The notes under the pieces: model-generated
Database searches by the model: none
Told to the model about the DNA's origin: nothing
What the model saw: only the letters and a program-made list of their open reading frames with translations
Assembly (NCBI RefSeq): GCF_019655055.1
Contig: NZ_BPFA01000004.1
Location: 1 to 64,000 of the forward strand
From: Shewanella sp. MBTL60-112-B2
Lineage (GTDB): Bacteria; Pseudomonadota; Gammaproteobacteria; Enterobacterales; Shewanellaceae
Reading direction: 5' to 3'
DNA length: 64,000 nt
Program-made: the position numbers and the translations under genes
Shown: in pieces, positions 20,225-30,488 of the stretch
How the letters are laid out: the number at the start of each line of letters is the position of its first letter
Position numbering within the stretch: position 1 is the first letter of the stretch

Positions 20225-21142
20225 ATGGATATTAACAATATGAGTCACTTAAGTAAGTTAAGCAAACTAACCAAAGCACGTTACCTATCGAGTGTATTTT
20301 CGCTACTGATCATGCTTGCTTCAATCGGCATTATTTTCACTAATGGTTTTAATTTAGGTTTAGACTTTACCGGTGGTGTGGTGACAGAGGTTAAGCTCAA
20401 TCCGAATATTAAAGCCTCACAAATAAGCGAGTTGTTAGGTAAAGACTCACAGCAGGAGGTAAGTGTTATCTCTGCGGGTGAGCCGGGTAGATGGGTGCTA
20501 CGTTATGCAAAAGTCGATGATGTTTCCGGAGCCGATATACGTACGGTGCTAGCACCATTAACCGATCGAGTCGAAGTACTGAACTCGAGCATTGTTGGAC
20601 CACAAATAGGTCAAGAGCTTGCAGAGCAGGGCGGTTTAGCACTTTTAGCCGCGATGTTATGCATCTTGGGCTATTTGAGTTTTCGCTTTGAATGGCGCCT
20701 CGCTAGCGGTGCGTTATTAGCGTTGTTTCATGATGTTATCTTTGTATTAGCGTTTTTCTCGCTGACTCAAATGGAATTTAATCTAACGATTTTAGCCGCC
20801 GTTCTGGCGATTTTAGGTTACTCCTTAAACGATTCCATTGTGATTGCAGATAGGGTTAGGGAAGTGCTTATTGCTAAGCCCAAGGCGGCGATAGATGAAA
20901 TTTGCAGTAGTGCAGTACAAGCTACCTTTTCGCGTACTATGGTGACCAGTGGTACTACATTGTTCACGGTGGCTGCACTGTGGATTATGGGAGGCGCACC
21001 ACTGCAAGGTTTTTCGATTGCGATGTTCTTAGGTATTTTGATTGGCACTATATCGTCAATCTCTGTTGGAACTTGCTTACCTGAGTACTTAAAGGTGAGT
21101 GCAGACCATTACAAGGTCGAGCCGATTAATGATGCGCCGTAA
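20225..21142 (+). CDS. secF: Protein-export membrane protein SecF
   Basis: Partner of SecD in the inner membrane. 305 residues, six membrane segments; E. coli SecF has 323. Conserved motifs are GFNLGLDFTGGVVTEV after the first segment, and GYSLNDSIVIADRVRE in segment 4-5, with Asn, Asp and Arg residues of the ion path. It is co-transcribed with secD (1-base gap) and ends at a bidirectional terminator shared with yhbY. A conserved Met at residue 6 could be the true start. Confidence 0.94.
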   Translation: MDINNMSHLSKLSKLTKARYLSSVFSLLIMLASIGIIFTNGFNLGLDFTGGVVTEVKLNPNIKASQISELLGKDSQQEVSVISAGEPGRWVLRYAKVDDVSGADIRTVLAPLTDRVEVLNSSIVGPQIGQELAEQGGLALLAAMLCILGYLSFRFEWRLASGALLALFHDVIFVLAFFSLTQMEFNLTILAAVLAILGYSLNDSIVIADRVREVLIAKPKAAIDEICSSAVQATFSRTMVTSGTTLFTVAALWIMGGAPLQGFSIAMFLGILIGTISSISVGTCLPEYLKVSADHYKVEPINDAP

Positions 21143-21164
21143 CGTTATGAGGTGATTAAATTGG

Positions 21165-21206
21165 ACAAAAAAAGAGCCGCTGTAAAAACAGCGGCTCTTT
21201 TTATTT
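21165..21206. terminator. Bidirectional terminator between secF and yhbY
   Basis: Stem AAAGAGCCGCTGT (21171-21183) / ACAGCGGCTCTTT (21188-21200) with A and T runs on both sides; it serves convergent secDF and yhbY. Confidence 0.93.
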
Positions 21207-21249
21207 ATCTTGCATTGATAGCTTTAGAGTTTAAAGCTGTCTTTGCTAA

Positions 21250-21549
21250 TTACTTTGCCTTAGGCACAGCAATTTTCATTTCTTCAGACTGACGGAACAG
21301 TACTAAAACGTGACCGATAAGCTGTACTTTTTCAGCTTTAGTTTCACGTACAATGGCATCTACGATAGCGTTTTTAAGCTCTCTGTCACCAGAGGCTACT
21401 TTCACTTTAATCAATTCATGATGTGAAAGTGCATTATCAATTTCAGCCAGCACTCCCTCAGTCAAGCCGTTGCCACCAAGCATCACTACAGGCTTGAGAC
21501 TGTGCGCTAAGCCTTTTAAGTGCTGTTTTTGTTTGGTTGTTAAGTTCAT
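21250..21549 (-). CDS. yhbY: Ribosome-associated RNA-binding protein YhbY (CRS1-YhbY domain)
   Basis: A 99-residue single-domain protein of the CRM (CRS1-YhbY) family that associates with pre-50S ribosomal particles. The family opening LTTKQKQHLKGLAHSLKPVVMLG is present (given here in part: TTKQKQHLKGLAHSLKPV), as is the GxxG-like loop GGNGLTEGV. It is divergent from rlmE, with 93 bases between the starts, a pairing also found in E. coli, where both act on the large subunit. Confidence 0.94.
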   Translation of the reverse strand: MNLTTKQKQHLKGLAHSLKPVVMLGGNGLTEGVLAEIDNALSHHELIKVKVASGDRELKNAIVDAIVRETKAEKVQLIGHVLVLFRQSEEMKIAVPKAK

Positions 21550-21642
21550 TTATACCAACTTTATGCTGAGTTACTGTTGAAAACCCGCTATTCTACCCTT
21601 ATATAGGCTTTGTGTAACTCTCAATTTTGTTGTGGATTTTAA

Positions 21643-22272
21643 ATGTCAGGAAAAAAACGAACAGCCAGTTCTTCTCGCTGGATGCAGGAACATTTCGACG
21701 ATCACTATGTCAAACTGTCGCAAAAGCGCGGTTTAAGGTCGCGTGCGGCCTTTAAGATTGAAGAGATCCAAGAAAAAGATAAACTCATTCGTCCGGGGAT
21801 GACTGTTGTCGATTTAGGTGCCGCACCGGGTGGTTGGTCTCAAATTGCCGTTAAATTGGCTGGAGACAAGGGTAAAGTTATTGCTTGCGATATTCTACCT
21901 ATGGACCCTATTGTCGGTGTTGATTTCCTACAGGGTGATTTCCGCGAAGAGAAAGTACTGGACGCATTGCTGACCCGAGTGGGCGATGCCAAGGTTGATG
22001 TGGTGCTATCTGATATGGCACCGAATATGAGTGGATCAGGTGGTGTCGATCAGCCTCGAGCCATGTATTTAGTAGAGCTTGCGTTAGATATGTGCCATCA
22101 AGTATTGGCACCTAATGGTAGTTTTGCGGTTAAAGTCTTTCAGGGGGAGGGCTTTGATGAATACATGAAAGCGGTTAAAGAGGCGTTCAAAACCGTTAAA
22201 ACACGTAAGCCCGATTCTTCACGGCCGCGATCGCGTGAAGTCTATCTTGTGGCGACCGGCTACAAGTTATAG
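21643..22272 (+). CDS. rlmE: 23S rRNA 2'-O-ribose U2552 methyltransferase
   Basis: Heat-shock methyltransferase (RrmJ/FtsJ) that modifies U2552 in the ribosomal A loop using S-adenosylmethionine. 209 residues as in E. coli. The SAM-binding motif is [15 protein letters not shown] (55-69). The catalytic tetrad is in place: K38 (RAAFKIEE), D124 ([11 protein letters not shown]), K164 (FAVKVFQG), with the final Glu in [10 protein letters not shown]. It precedes ftsH by 60 bases, the standard rlmE-ftsH pair. Confidence 0.98.
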   Translation: MSGKKRTASSSRWMQEHFDDHYVKLSQKRGLRSRAAFKIEEIQEKDKLIRPGMTVVDLGAAPGGWSQIAVKLAGDKGKVIACDILPMDPIVGVDFLQGDFREEKVLDALLTRVGDAKVDVVLSDMAPNMSGSGGVDQPRAMYLVELALDMCHQVLAPNGSFAVKVFQGEGFDEYMKAVKEAFKTVKTRKPDSSRPRSREVYLVATGYKL

Positions 22273-22332
22273 TAATCTATCGTAAGTACTCTAACATTAG
22301 TTTTCGGAAGACTTTAAAAGAGGTCGAGTAAT

Positions 22333-24285
22333 TTGAGTGACATGGCAAAAAATTTAATTCTCTGGGTTGTCATCGCAGTTGTGTTGATGTCAGTTTTTCA
22401 GGGCTATTCCCCCTCTTCTTCTACCAAGCAGAAGATGGATTATTCAACCTTTTTAGACGATGTTCGCTCTGGGCAGGTTAGTACTGTCGAAGTGAAAAGC
22501 GATCAGCGTACCATTGAAGGAACAACGACTACAGGTGAGAAGTTTGTCACCATCATGCCAATGCCAGATCTTGATTTAATCAATGATCTTGACCGTAAGG
22601 GCATCATGATGAAAGGACAAGAGGCTGAAGAATCTGGTTTCTTAACCCAGATTTTTATCTCTTGGTTCCCGATGTTACTGCTTATCGGTGTGTGGATTTT
22701 CTTTATGCGCCAAATGCAAGGCGGTGGCGGTAAAGGCGCGATGTCATTTGGTAAGAGTAAAGCCAAATTGATGAGCGAAGACCAAATCAAGACGACATTC
22801 GGCGATGTTGCAGGTTGTGACGAAGCCAAAGAAGACGTTAAGGAATTGGTCGATTACCTAAAAGAGCCGACTAAGTTCCAAAAACTGGGTGGCCGTATTC
22901 CTACTGGTGTGCTGCTAGTTGGTCCTCCAGGTACAGGTAAAACCTTGCTTGCTAAGGCGATTGCCGGTGAAGCTAAGGTACCTTTCTTCACTATTTCAGG
23001 TTCTGATTTCGTAGAGATGTTCGTTGGTGTTGGTGCATCTCGTGTGCGTGACATGTTCGAGCAAGCTAAAAAGTCTGCACCTTGTATCATCTTTATCGAT
23101 GAAATCGATGCCGTAGGTCGTCAGCGTGGCGCTGGTGTTGGTGGTGGTCATGATGAACGTGAGCAGACTCTTAACCAGATGCTAGTTGAGATGGATGGTT
23201 TCGAAGGTAACGAAGGTATTATCGTTATTGCTGCGACTAACCGTCCAGACGTACTGGATGCTGCACTACTACGTCCAGGTCGTTTCGACCGTCAAGTAGT
23301 TGTAGGCTTACCAGATGTACGTGGCCGTGAACAAATCCTTAAAGTCCATATGCGCAAAGTACCTTTGGCTGATGGCGTTAAGGCAAGCGTAATCGCTCGT
23401 GGTACGCCTGGTTTCTCTGGTGCTGATCTTGCAAACCTTGTTAACGAAGCTGCATTGTTTGCTGCGCGTAACAGCCGCCGCGTTGTGGGCATGGAAGAGT
23501 TTGAAAGTGCAAAAGATAAAATCATGATGGGCGCAGAGCGTCGCACTATGGTTATGTCGGAAGAAGAGAAAGAGATGACCGCTTATCATGAAGCTGGTCA
23601 TGCTATCGTGGGTTGTTTAGTGCCAGAGCACGATCCTGTGCATAAGGTAACGATTATTCCGCGTGGCCGTGCATTAGGTGTGACTTTCTTCTTACCAGAA
23701 GCGGATGCAATTAGCCAAAGTCGCCGTAAACTAGAGAGTCAAATCTCAGTGGCTTACGGTGGGCGCATTGCCGAAGACATTATCTACGGTAGTGAGAAAG
23801 TTTCTACTGGTGCATCGCAAGACATTAAGTATGCAACGTCTATTGCACGCAACATGGTTACTCAGTGGGGCTTCTCTGAGAAGCTAGGTCCAGTACTTTA
23901 CGCTGAAGATGAAAACGAAGTGTTCTTAGGACGCAGCATGGGTAAATCTCAGCACATGTCTGATGACACTGCGCGTGTTATCGACGCTGAAGTTAAAATG
24001 CTCATTGATGCTAACTATGAACGTGCTCATACCTTCCTAACGGAAAATATGGACATCCTTCATTCAATGAAAGACGCATTGATGAAGTACGAAACTATTG
24101 ACGCTAACCAGATTGATGACTTAATGCAGCGTCGTGAAGTACGTATGCCTGCTGAGTGGGAAAAAGATCAGCAGTCAAATGACAGCGACAACAATGATAC
24201 TTCTTCTGAAAAGAAAGAAGAGATCAAGGAAACTAAAGAAGATAAGCCTGACGTCAGCGAAGCTGATGAATCACCAGCTAAGTAA
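22333..24285 (+). CDS. ftsH: Membrane AAA+ zinc protease FtsH
   Basis: ATP-dependent inner-membrane protease that degrades sigma-32, LpxC and misassembled membrane proteins. Start: TTG 22333 has AGAGG 9 bases upstream; ATG 22342 (MAKNLILW) is the alternative and would be 647 residues. Two N-terminal membrane segments (about 7-25 and 97-120) flank a periplasmic domain. The AAA module has Walker A GPPGTGKT and Walker [12 protein letters not shown], and the second-region-of-homology RPGRFDRQ. The protease zinc site is HEAGH. The acidic/lysine tail is variable. It follows rlmE, forming one unit closed at 24301-24327. Confidence 0.98.
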   Translation: MSDMAKNLILWVVIAVVLMSVFQGYSPSSSTKQKMDYSTFLDDVRSGQVSTVEVKSDQRTIEGTTTTGEKFVTIMPMPDLDLINDLDRKGIMMKGQEAEESGFLTQIFISWFPMLLLIGVWIFFMRQMQGGGGKGAMSFGKSKAKLMSEDQIKTTFGDVAGCDEAKEDVKELVDYLKEPTKFQKLGGRIPTGVLLVGPPGTGKTLLAKAIAGEAKVPFFTISGSDFVEMFVGVGASRVRDMFEQAKKSAPCIIFIDEIDAVGRQRGAGVGGGHDEREQTLNQMLVEMDGFEGNEGIIVIAATNRPDVLDAALLRPGRFDRQVVVGLPDVRGREQILKVHMRKVPLADGVKASVIARGTPGFSGADLANLVNEAALFAARNSRRVVGMEEFESAKDKIMMGAERRTMVMSEEEKEMTAYHEAGHAIVGCLVPEHDPVHKVTIIPRGRALGVTFFLPEADAISQSRRKLESQISVAYGGRIAEDIIYGSEKVSTGASQDIKYATSIARNMVTQWGFSEKLGPVLYAEDENEVFLGRSMGKSQHMSDDTARVIDAEVKMLIDANYERAHTFLTENMDILHSMKDALMKYETIDANQIDDLMQRREVRMPAEWEKDQQSNDSDNNDTSSEKKEEIKETKEDKPDVSEADESPAK

Positions 24286-24300
24286 ACTTTAGTGGAATAA

Positions 24301-24327
24301 AGAAAACCCCTTTTAGGGGTTTTCTTG
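24301..24327 (+). terminator. Intrinsic terminator of rlmE-ftsH
   Basis: Stem AAAACCCC (24303-24310) / GGGGTTTT (24316-24323). folP begins only 17 bases later, so readthrough into folP is possible. Confidence 0.82.
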
Positions 24328-24343
24328 TTTACGGAACTTTATT

Positions 24344-25186
24344 TTGTCTAAATTAATCTGCGGTAGTAAAACTCTCGATTTAAGGATCCCTGCGGTAATG
24401 GGGATCCTTAATGTTACCCCTGACTCTTTTTCTGACGGCGGTGAGTACTCATCGATTACAACGGCCTGTAAGCAAGCTGACTTGATGGTGGCTCAGGGTG
24501 CCAAGATTATTGATATCGGTGGTGAGTCAACTCGCCCTGGTGCAAAAGATGTGTCAGCTGAGCATGAGATTGAACGAGTCATTCCATTAATCGAGTACGT
24601 GAGCAAAAATCACGATGTATGGATTTCAATCGATACCAGTAAAGCAGTGGTTATGGAAGCCGCAGTCAATGCCGGCGCTCATTTAATTAATGATGTTAGA
24701 GCTCTTCAGGAGCCAGGGGCAATTGAAACTGCGGCAAAGCTCAACGTGCCAGTATGTTTAATGCATATGCAAGGTCAGCCAAGGACTATGCAAAATGCGC
24801 CTCAATATAACGATATCATCAGTGATATTAGCCGCTTCTTTAGCGCGCGAATCGATGTCTGTATTGCTGCAGGAATTAAGCGCGAACATATTGTGCTAGA
24901 TCCCGGTTTCGGTTTTGGTAAAACATTGTCGCATAACTATGAACTGCTAAACAGAATGGCTGAATTTGAGCCATTGGGCCTACCTGTTTTGGCTGGTTTA
25001 TCGCGCAAGAGTATGTTTGGTCAGTTACTAGGACGTGAGGTATCACAAAGATTAAGTGCCACACTTGCTGGTAATATGCTGGCAATACAAGCGGGTGCAA
25101 AGATAGTACGGGTTCATGACGTACAAGAGGCCTGTGACACGATAGCAGTGTTAGAAGCTGCAAAGAATTTTAAAACCTTAGCTTAA
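24344..25186 (+). CDS. folP: Dihydropteroate synthase
   Basis: Joins p-aminobenzoate to dihydropterin pyrophosphate in folate synthesis; target of sulfonamides. 280 residues (E. coli 282), TIM-barrel fold. The pterin-binding signatures are present: MGILNVTPDSFSDGG near residue 19, IIDIGGESTRPGA near residue 55, and the C-terminal loop ...VRVHDV. The start is TTG at 24344, giving an N-terminus that lines up with the family; GGAA lies about 8 bases upstream. The order ftsH-folP-glmM is the same as in E. coli. Confidence 0.96.
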   Translation: MSKLICGSKTLDLRIPAVMGILNVTPDSFSDGGEYSSITTACKQADLMVAQGAKIIDIGGESTRPGAKDVSAEHEIERVIPLIEYVSKNHDVWISIDTSKAVVMEAAVNAGAHLINDVRALQEPGAIETAAKLNVPVCLMHMQGQPRTMQNAPQYNDIISDISRFFSARIDVCIAAGIKREHIVLDPGFGFGKTLSHNYELLNRMAEFEPLGLPVLAGLSRKSMFGQLLGREVSQRLSATLAGNMLAIQAGAKIVRVHDVQEACDTIAVLEAAKNFKTLA

Positions 25187-25284
25187 CTATTTGACTCTTG
25201 ATGGAGCTGTTCAGCTAGGGTTAGTATTTTTTACGGTAGAATTGATGGATTTAGATCTACCTGATTATTGAGTTTGGAGTTCAA

Positions 25285-26622
25285 GTGAAGCAAAGACAAT
25301 TTTTCGGAACAGACGGTATTCGTGGCAAAGTTGGCGCGGGAAAGATGACGCCAGAGCTTGCGCTTAAATTGGGTTGGGCAGCCGGGCGGGTATTATCATG
25401 CTCTGGTACGCAGAAAGTGATTATCGGTAAAGATACACGTATCTCAGGTTACTTATTTGAATCAGCATTAGAGGCCGGTCTTTCTGCTGCGGGCCTTGAT
25501 GTGATGCTTATCGGGCCTATGCCAACTCCCGCAGTGGCCTACCTTACGCGCACGTTCCGCGCCGAAGCGGGTATTGTGATCAGCGCGTCTCATAACCCTT
25601 ACTATGACAACGGCATTAAATTCTTCTCTACTGATGGCAGTAAGCTTGACGATGATGTTGAGTTAGAAATTGAAGCTGAACTTGAAAAGCCGTTAACCTG
25701 TGTAGAGTCTCACCTACTGGGTAAGGTTAATCGTATTGACGATGCGGCCGGTCGTTATATTGAATATTGTAAGAGTCACTTTCCTGCTGAGCAAACCCTT
25801 AGCGGGCTGAAAATCGTCGTCGATTGTGCCCATGGCGCGACTTACCATATCGCTCCTAGTGTTTTTAAAGAACTAGGTGCCGAGGTGATTGCTATCGGCG
25901 ACAAGCCGAATGGTTTGAACATCAATGATAAAGTTGGTGCAACCTCTATGGCTAAAATTTGTGAAACCGTATTGGCTGAAAACGCTGATTTAGGTATCGC
26001 ATTAGATGGTGATGGTGACCGTATCATGATGGTTAACCGTCATGGTCGTGTTATTGATGGCGATGAGATTTTATACATTTTGGCTTGTGATGCGCAAAAG
26101 CGTGGCGTACTGCGCGGTGGTGTTGTCGGTACTTTAATGTCGAATCTTGGATTGCAACTGGCTCTTGATGAGCTGAACATCCAATTTGTTCGCTCTAAAG
26201 TGGGTGACCGTTATGTAATGGAGCTGCTTAAAGAGCATGACTGGCGTATAGGTGGCGAAAACTCTGGCCATATTCTTAATTTGGATCATGGCACGACAGG
26301 CGATGGCATCGTTGCCGGTATTCTTGTTCTAGCAGCTATGCAACGTCAAAATGCTAGTCTGGAAGAGTTGACAGCCGACATCACCATGTTGCCACAGGTA
26401 TTAGTTAATGTTCGCTTTGAAGGGGATAATGATCCGCTAGCTTCTGAGGTTGTGCTTGCCGCCCAGGCAGAAGTAGAGCAGAAACTAGGTGCACGAGGTA
26501 GAGTGCTGCTACGTAAATCGGGAACTGAACCACTACTACGGGTGATGGTTGAGGGTGATGAGCAGCAAGCTGTGACGGAATATGCGAATTATATTGCAGA
26601 TGCAGTTCGTAATTTAGTTTAG
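25285..26622 (+). CDS. glmM: Phosphoglucosamine mutase
   Basis: Converts glucosamine-6-phosphate to glucosamine-1-phosphate for peptidoglycan and LPS precursors. 445 residues, identical to the E. coli length. The phospho-serine loop [15 protein letters not shown] (about 96-110), the metal-binding DGDGDR and the C-terminal [15 protein letters not shown] phosphate-binding loop are all intact. The start is GTG 25285 behind TTTGGAG. It follows folP after 98 bases. Confidence 0.97.
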   Translation: MKQRQFFGTDGIRGKVGAGKMTPELALKLGWAAGRVLSCSGTQKVIIGKDTRISGYLFESALEAGLSAAGLDVMLIGPMPTPAVAYLTRTFRAEAGIVISASHNPYYDNGIKFFSTDGSKLDDDVELEIEAELEKPLTCVESHLLGKVNRIDDAAGRYIEYCKSHFPAEQTLSGLKIVVDCAHGATYHIAPSVFKELGAEVIAIGDKPNGLNINDKVGATSMAKICETVLAENADLGIALDGDGDRIMMVNRHGRVIDGDEILYILACDAQKRGVLRGGVVGTLMSNLGLQLALDELNIQFVRSKVGDRYVMELLKEHDWRIGGENSGHILNLDHGTTGDGIVAGILVLAAMQRQNASLEELTADITMLPQVLVNVRFEGDNDPLASEVVLAAQAEVEQKLGARGRVLLRKSGTEPLLRVMVEGDEQQAVTEYANYIADAVRNLV

Positions 26623-26818
26623 TAATTAATGGTTTAAACAAGGTGTTAGTGGTAGCGAAGGTGAAATGTTCGCCAAAGTTGTGATAATTTGTACTACTAG
26701 CATCTTGTTAGCATAAAAAATACGCGTTCTCTCCTGAATTCGTAAAAATAACGCTTTTAGCTATTGTAACTTAACAAGTGGTTCGCTATTATTCACGCCG
26801 CTTTCAAAGGAGACTGTA

Positions 26819-27601
26819 ATGGCACTTAGACGCCCCATGGTTGCTGGTAATTGGAAAATGAACGGCAGTGCGCAGTTAGCGCAAGAGCTATTCAATAAGT
26901 TCTCTACCAAGCTCCAAGATGATTCAGTGGAAGTGGTTTTGTGTCCACCTTCTATTTACTTAGAAAGTGTTCGACAACTACTAGATGAAAATAAAGAAAC
27001 CTTAAATGGTTGCTTAGTCAGAATGGGTACTCAGAACTTAAGTCAACATGACTTCGGTGCCTATACTGGTGAAATATCTGGTCAGATGTTAAAGGATTCA
27101 GGATGTCGATATGTTATTATCGGCCATTCAGAACGTCGCCGTATGTACGGAGAGACGAGTAACATAGTAGCAGAGAAATTTGCTGCCGCTCAGAAACATG
27201 GTTTGACCCCAATATTATGTGTTGGAGAGTCAGGTCCAGCTCGTGAAGCAAGACGCACTTTTGAAGTGATTGCCGAAGAGCTAGATATCGTCATTGAAAA
27301 AAATGGCACCATGGCTTTTGACAACGCGATTATCGCTTACGAGCCATTATGGGCAGTAGGGACAGGTAAGAGCGCTACGCCAGAGCAGGCTCAAGAAGTT
27401 CATGCGTTTATTCGCAAACGCCTCTCTGAAGTATCTCCATTTATCGGAGAAAATATCAGGATTTTGTACGGTGGTAGCGTAACACCGAGTAATGCAGCAG
27501 ACTTGTTTGCTCAACCTGATGTAGACGGTGGATTGATTGGCGGTGTTAGCCTCAATGCTACCGAATTTCTCAGTTTATGTACGATAGCGATGAGCGCATA
27601 A
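26819..27601 (+). CDS. tpiA: Triosephosphate isomerase
   Basis: Glycolytic isomerase of glyceraldehyde-3-phosphate and dihydroxyacetone phosphate. 260 residues, TIM barrel. Catalytic residues are Lys in AGNWKMNG (K13), His in IIGHSERR and Glu in [11 protein letters not shown]; the phosphate-binding loop is [17 protein letters not shown] precedes the ATG. A 196-base AT-rich gap to glmM probably holds its promoter. secG begins 1 base after the stop, so the two are co-transcribed. Having tpiA directly before secG is usual in Shewanella and Vibrio but not in E. coli. Confidence 0.98.
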   Translation: MALRRPMVAGNWKMNGSAQLAQELFNKFSTKLQDDSVEVVLCPPSIYLESVRQLLDENKETLNGCLVRMGTQNLSQHDFGAYTGEISGQMLKDSGCRYVIIGHSERRRMYGETSNIVAEKFAAAQKHGLTPILCVGESGPAREARRTFEVIAEELDIVIEKNGTMAFDNAIIAYEPLWAVGTGKSATPEQAQEVHAFIRKRLSEVSPFIGENIRILYGGSVTPSNAADLFAQPDVDGGLIGGVSLNATEFLSLCTIAMSA

Positions 27602-27602
27602 T

Positions 27603-27938
27603 ATGTATGAAGTTCTAATGGTTGTTTACTTGTTGGTAGCGATTGGTCTTGTTGGCCTAATCTTAATCCAGCAAGGTAAAGGTGCTGACATGGGTGCTTC
27701 GTTTGGCGCCGGTGCTTCAGGTACTCTGTTCGGTTCATCAGGTTCTGGTAACTTTTTGACTCGTTCAACTGCGATTCTAGCAGTAGCGTTTTTTGCACTA
27801 AGTCTTACAATCGGTAACCTAAGCGCAAATCACTCTAAAGCTGAAGGTGCTTGGGACGATTTAGGAAGTGATGCTGCTCAAGTTGTTGAGCAGGTTCAGC
27901 AAGAAGCTGAAAAGTCAGAAGATAAGATCCCTGACTAA
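27603..27938 (+). CDS. secG: Preprotein translocase subunit SecG
   Basis: Small subunit of the SecYEG channel. 111 residues with two membrane segments (about 1-20 and 55-75) joined by the conserved Gly/Ser-rich cytoplasmic loop [20 protein letters not shown]. An acidic, glutamine-rich tail ends the protein. It is translated right after tpiA. Downstream come two hairpins and tRNA-Leu(GAG), the E. coli secG-leuU order. Confidence 0.96.
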   Translation: MYEVLMVVYLLVAIGLVGLILIQQGKGADMGASFGAGASGTLFGSSGSGNFLTRSTAILAVAFFALSLTIGNLSANHSKAEGAWDDLGSDAAQVVEQVQQEAEKSEDKIPD

Positions 27939-27984
27939 ATCATAAGCAAGCTTATGATGGTATCAATCTTAATCGGTTGATACC
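27939..27984 (+). other. Two hairpins between secG and tRNA-Leu
   Basis: ATCATAAG (27939-27946) / CTTATGAT (27951-27958), then GGTATCAA (27959-27966) / TTGATACC (27977-27984). Neither is followed by a T run, so they look like processing or stabilising structures in a secG-tRNA transcript, not a terminator. Confidence 0.6.
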
Positions 27985-28051
27985 GACTGTAAATCTGCCT
28001 TAACCTCTTAATATGGTAGATAGTAAAAACAGTCAAGATTACAAGTTTTAT

Positions 28052-28138
28052 GCGGATGTGGTGGAATTGGTAGACACGCCAGCTTGAGGGGCTGGTGAGC
28101 GAAAGCTCGTGGGGGTTCAAGTCCCCCCATCCGCACCA
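28052..28138 (+). tRNA. leuU: tRNA-Leu (anticodon GAG)
   Basis: An 87-base class II tRNA with acceptor stem GCGGATG / CATCCGC and encoded CCA. The anticodon stem CCAGC / GCTGG surrounds the loop TTGAGGG with anticodon GAG. It has a long variable arm (GAGC GAAA GCTC) and a GTTCAAGTC T-loop. Same position, after secG, as E. coli leuU. Confidence 0.97.
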
Positions 28139-28200
28139 AATCTTTGATTTCGACAATGACGAAATCGAGGATAATAAAGTGACTAATGAGTCCTTTATTA

Positions 28201-28229
28201 TTGCAAGTCGAGATGATTCTCAATATACT
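28201..28229 (+). promoter_or_regulatory. Sigma-70 promoter of the initiator tRNA / rimP-nusA-infB unit
   Basis: TTGCAA (28201-28206), 17-base spacer, TATACT (28224-28229). The tRNA begins 13 bases after the -10 box, so transcription would start just before the mature 5' end. Confidence 0.78.
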
Positions 28230-28241
28230 TGCACAAGTTGT

Positions 28242-28318
<77 letters not shown>

Positions 28319-28368
28319 GCTTCCCAGTAAAGAAATTTTATTTCTATACTGTTACAGGTTCTGGATAT

Positions 28369-28396
28369 ATCAACCTCGTCATTACGGGGTTTTTTG
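28369..28396 (+). terminator. Terminator-like hairpin after the initiator tRNA
   Basis: AACCTCG / CGGGGTT pairing (one U-G) around TCATTA, then TTTTTTG. It sits inside the operon leader, so it must allow partial readthrough into rimP-nusA-infB. Confidence 0.7.
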
Positions 28397-28438
28397 TTAT
28401 CTGGAACTTATAAAACGGTCACTTTCTGTGACGTGTAC

Positions 28439-28465
28439 TGGGGCTATTAGGCCCTTTTTTGTTTT
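28439..28465 (+). terminator. Second terminator-like hairpin just before rimP
   Basis: GGGC / GCCC around TATTAG followed by TTTTTTGTTTTT, ending about 15 bases before the rimP start codon. Together with the hairpin before it, this may form the NusA-responsive attenuation region known from the E. coli metY-nusA leader. Confidence 0.65.
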
Positions 28466-28478
28466 TCTGGGGGTAACC

Positions 28479-28934
28479 TTGGCTACATTAGAACGCAAAC
28501 TGGTAGAGATGCTCAAAGCGCCAGTTGAAGCATTAGGCCACAAGCTTTGGGGTCTGGAATATATTCAAGCAGGCAAGCATTCTATCTTGCGTCTATATAT
28601 AGACAACGAAAAAGGCATCTTCATTGAAGATTGTGCCGAAGCAAGCCGCCAAGTCAGTGCTGTTATGGACGTTGAAGACCCAATCTCAACGGAATACACA
28701 TTAGAAGTTTCTTCTCCTGGTGTAGATAGACCTTTGTTTACTGCTGAGCAGTACCAGGCCTACATTGGTGAGACTGTAAAAGTACAACTAACGATGCCTG
28801 TTGCAGGCAGTCGTAATTTAAAAGGCACCGTTACTGGCGTAGATGGGCAAATGCTTAATCTGTCGGTAGATGGGAATGAACTTATCGTTGCTCTGGATAA
28901 TATCCGTAAAGGCAACTTAATCGCTAAGTTTTGA
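28479..28934 (+). CDS. rimP: Ribosome maturation factor RimP
   Basis: Needed for late 30S subunit assembly. I use the TTG at 28479, preceded by GGGGGT, because the product ([12 protein letters not shown]...) then has 151 residues against 150 in E. coli. The frame is open to a GTG at 28428, but those codons overlap the terminator-like hairpin. Typical features are [20 protein letters not shown] and the [12 protein letters not shown] loop. First protein gene of the nusA operon; nusA follows after 27 bases. Confidence 0.93.
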
Positions 28935-28961
28935 TGAATTCAAGGTGAACGAGGCAAGACA

Positions 28962-30461
28962 ATGAATAAAGAGATTCTGCTAGTCGCTGAGGCGGTTTCA
29001 AATGAGAAAGGTGTACCGCGCGAAAAGATTTTTGAAGCGCTGGAAATTGCACTAGCCACAGCAACCAAGAAAAAATACGAAGGTGACATCGAAGTTCGTG
29101 TTGCAATCGACCGTAAGACTGGTGCGTATGAAACTTTCCGTCGTTGGATGGTAGTTGAAGATCAAGGCGTGCCATTGGAAAACCCTTTCCGTGAAATTAC
29201 GCTTGAAGCTGCGAAATATGACGATCCAGAAATTGAGTTGGGCGGTTTCATCGAAGATGAAATTGAATCAGTAGCGTTCGATCGCATTACTACTCAAACT
29301 GCTAAGCAAGTTATCGTACAAAAAGTACGTGAAGCTGAACGCGCTCAAATCGTTGATCAGTTCCGTGATCGCGAAGGTGAGCTAATTGTTGGTGTTGTTA
29401 AGAAGAGCAACCGTGAAAGCGTAGTTGTAGATCTTGGCAATAATGCTGATGGCGTATTGTTCAGAGAAGATTTGATCTCTCGTGAATCTTTCCGTCCAGG
29501 TGACCGTGTACGTGCATTGCTTTATTCTGTACGTCCAGAGGCTCGCGGCGCACAGTTATTCTTGACTCGTACTAAGCCAGATATGCTTATTGAGCTGTTC
29601 CGTGTTGAAGTACCTGAAATTCAAGATGAGATGATCGAAATCATGGGCGCAGCTCGTGATCCAGGCTCTCGCGCTAAGATTGCAGTTAAGTCTAACGACC
29701 GTCGTATCGATCCTATCGGTGCATGTGTTGGTATGCGTGGGGCACGTGTACAAGCTGTATCAAATGAACTTGGTGGTGAGCGTGTTGATATCGTGCTTTG
29801 GGACGATAACCCAGCTCAGTACGTTATTAACTGTATGGCTCCTGCTGACGTGGCTTCAATCATCGTTGATGAAGATAACCACTCAATGGATATCGCAGTT
29901 GAAGCGGATAGCCTAGCACAAGCGATTGGCCGTAATGGTCAAAACATTCGTCTAGCAACTCAACTTTCTGGTTGGGAACTAAACGTAATGACTGTTGCTG
30001 ACATGAAAGCTAAGCACCAAGCTGAAAGTGCAAAAGTAGTAAACCTATTCATTCAAGCACTTGATGTTGATGAAGAGTTTGCTCAGCTACTTTCTGACGA
30101 AGGTTTCACTTCTCTAGAAGAAGTTGCTTACGTTCCAGAATCAGAACTATTAGAAATTGATGGATTCGACGAAGATATCGTTGAATCATTAAGAGAGCGT
30201 GCAAAAGCTGCGATCTCTACTCGTGCACTTGCGACTGAAGAAGCACTTGATGGTGCTGAACCAAGTGAAGATCTTCTTGCACTAGAAGGTTTGGATAGAC
30301 ACTTGGCATTCGTAATGGCAAGCAAAGGCGTAATTACGCTTGAAGATTTAGCCGAACAAGGCATTGATGATTTGATCGAAATTGAAGAATTAACAGAAGA
30401 AAAAGCAGGCGAGCTAATTATGGCTGCCCGTAATATCTGTTGGTTTGGCGAAGAAGCATAA
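28962..30461 (+). CDS. nusA: Transcription termination/antitermination protein NusA
   Basis: RNA polymerase-binding factor that modulates pausing, termination and rrn antitermination. 499 residues (E. coli 495). An N-terminal RNAP-binding domain (1-130) is followed by an S1 domain (about 135-200), two KH domains (about 230-345, with [12 protein letters not shown] and [12 protein letters not shown]) and two acidic repeats at the C-terminus (about 365-495). In E. coli NusA lowers expression of its own operon through the leader terminators, and the hairpins before rimP would allow the same. Confidence 0.98.
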   Translation: MNKEILLVAEAVSNEKGVPREKIFEALEIALATATKKKYEGDIEVRVAIDRKTGAYETFRRWMVVEDQGVPLENPFREITLEAAKYDDPEIELGGFIEDEIESVAFDRITTQTAKQVIVQKVREAERAQIVDQFRDREGELIVGVVKKSNRESVVVDLGNNADGVLFREDLISRESFRPGDRVRALLYSVRPEARGAQLFLTRTKPDMLIELFRVEVPEIQDEMIEIMGAARDPGSRAKIAVKSNDRRIDPIGACVGMRGARVQAVSNELGGERVDIVLWDDNPAQYVINCMAPADVASIIVDEDNHSMDIAVEADSLAQAIGRNGQNIRLATQLSGWELNVMTVADMKAKHQAESAKVVNLFIQALDVDEEFAQLLSDEGFTSLEEVAYVPESELLEIDGFDEDIVESLRERAKAAISTRALATEEALDGAEPSEDLLALEGLDRHLAFVMASKGVITLEDLAEQGIDDLIEIEELTEEKAGELIMAARNICWFGEEA

Positions 30462-30488
30462 GTCGATCAGCAGAGGGGAGTTTAATAT

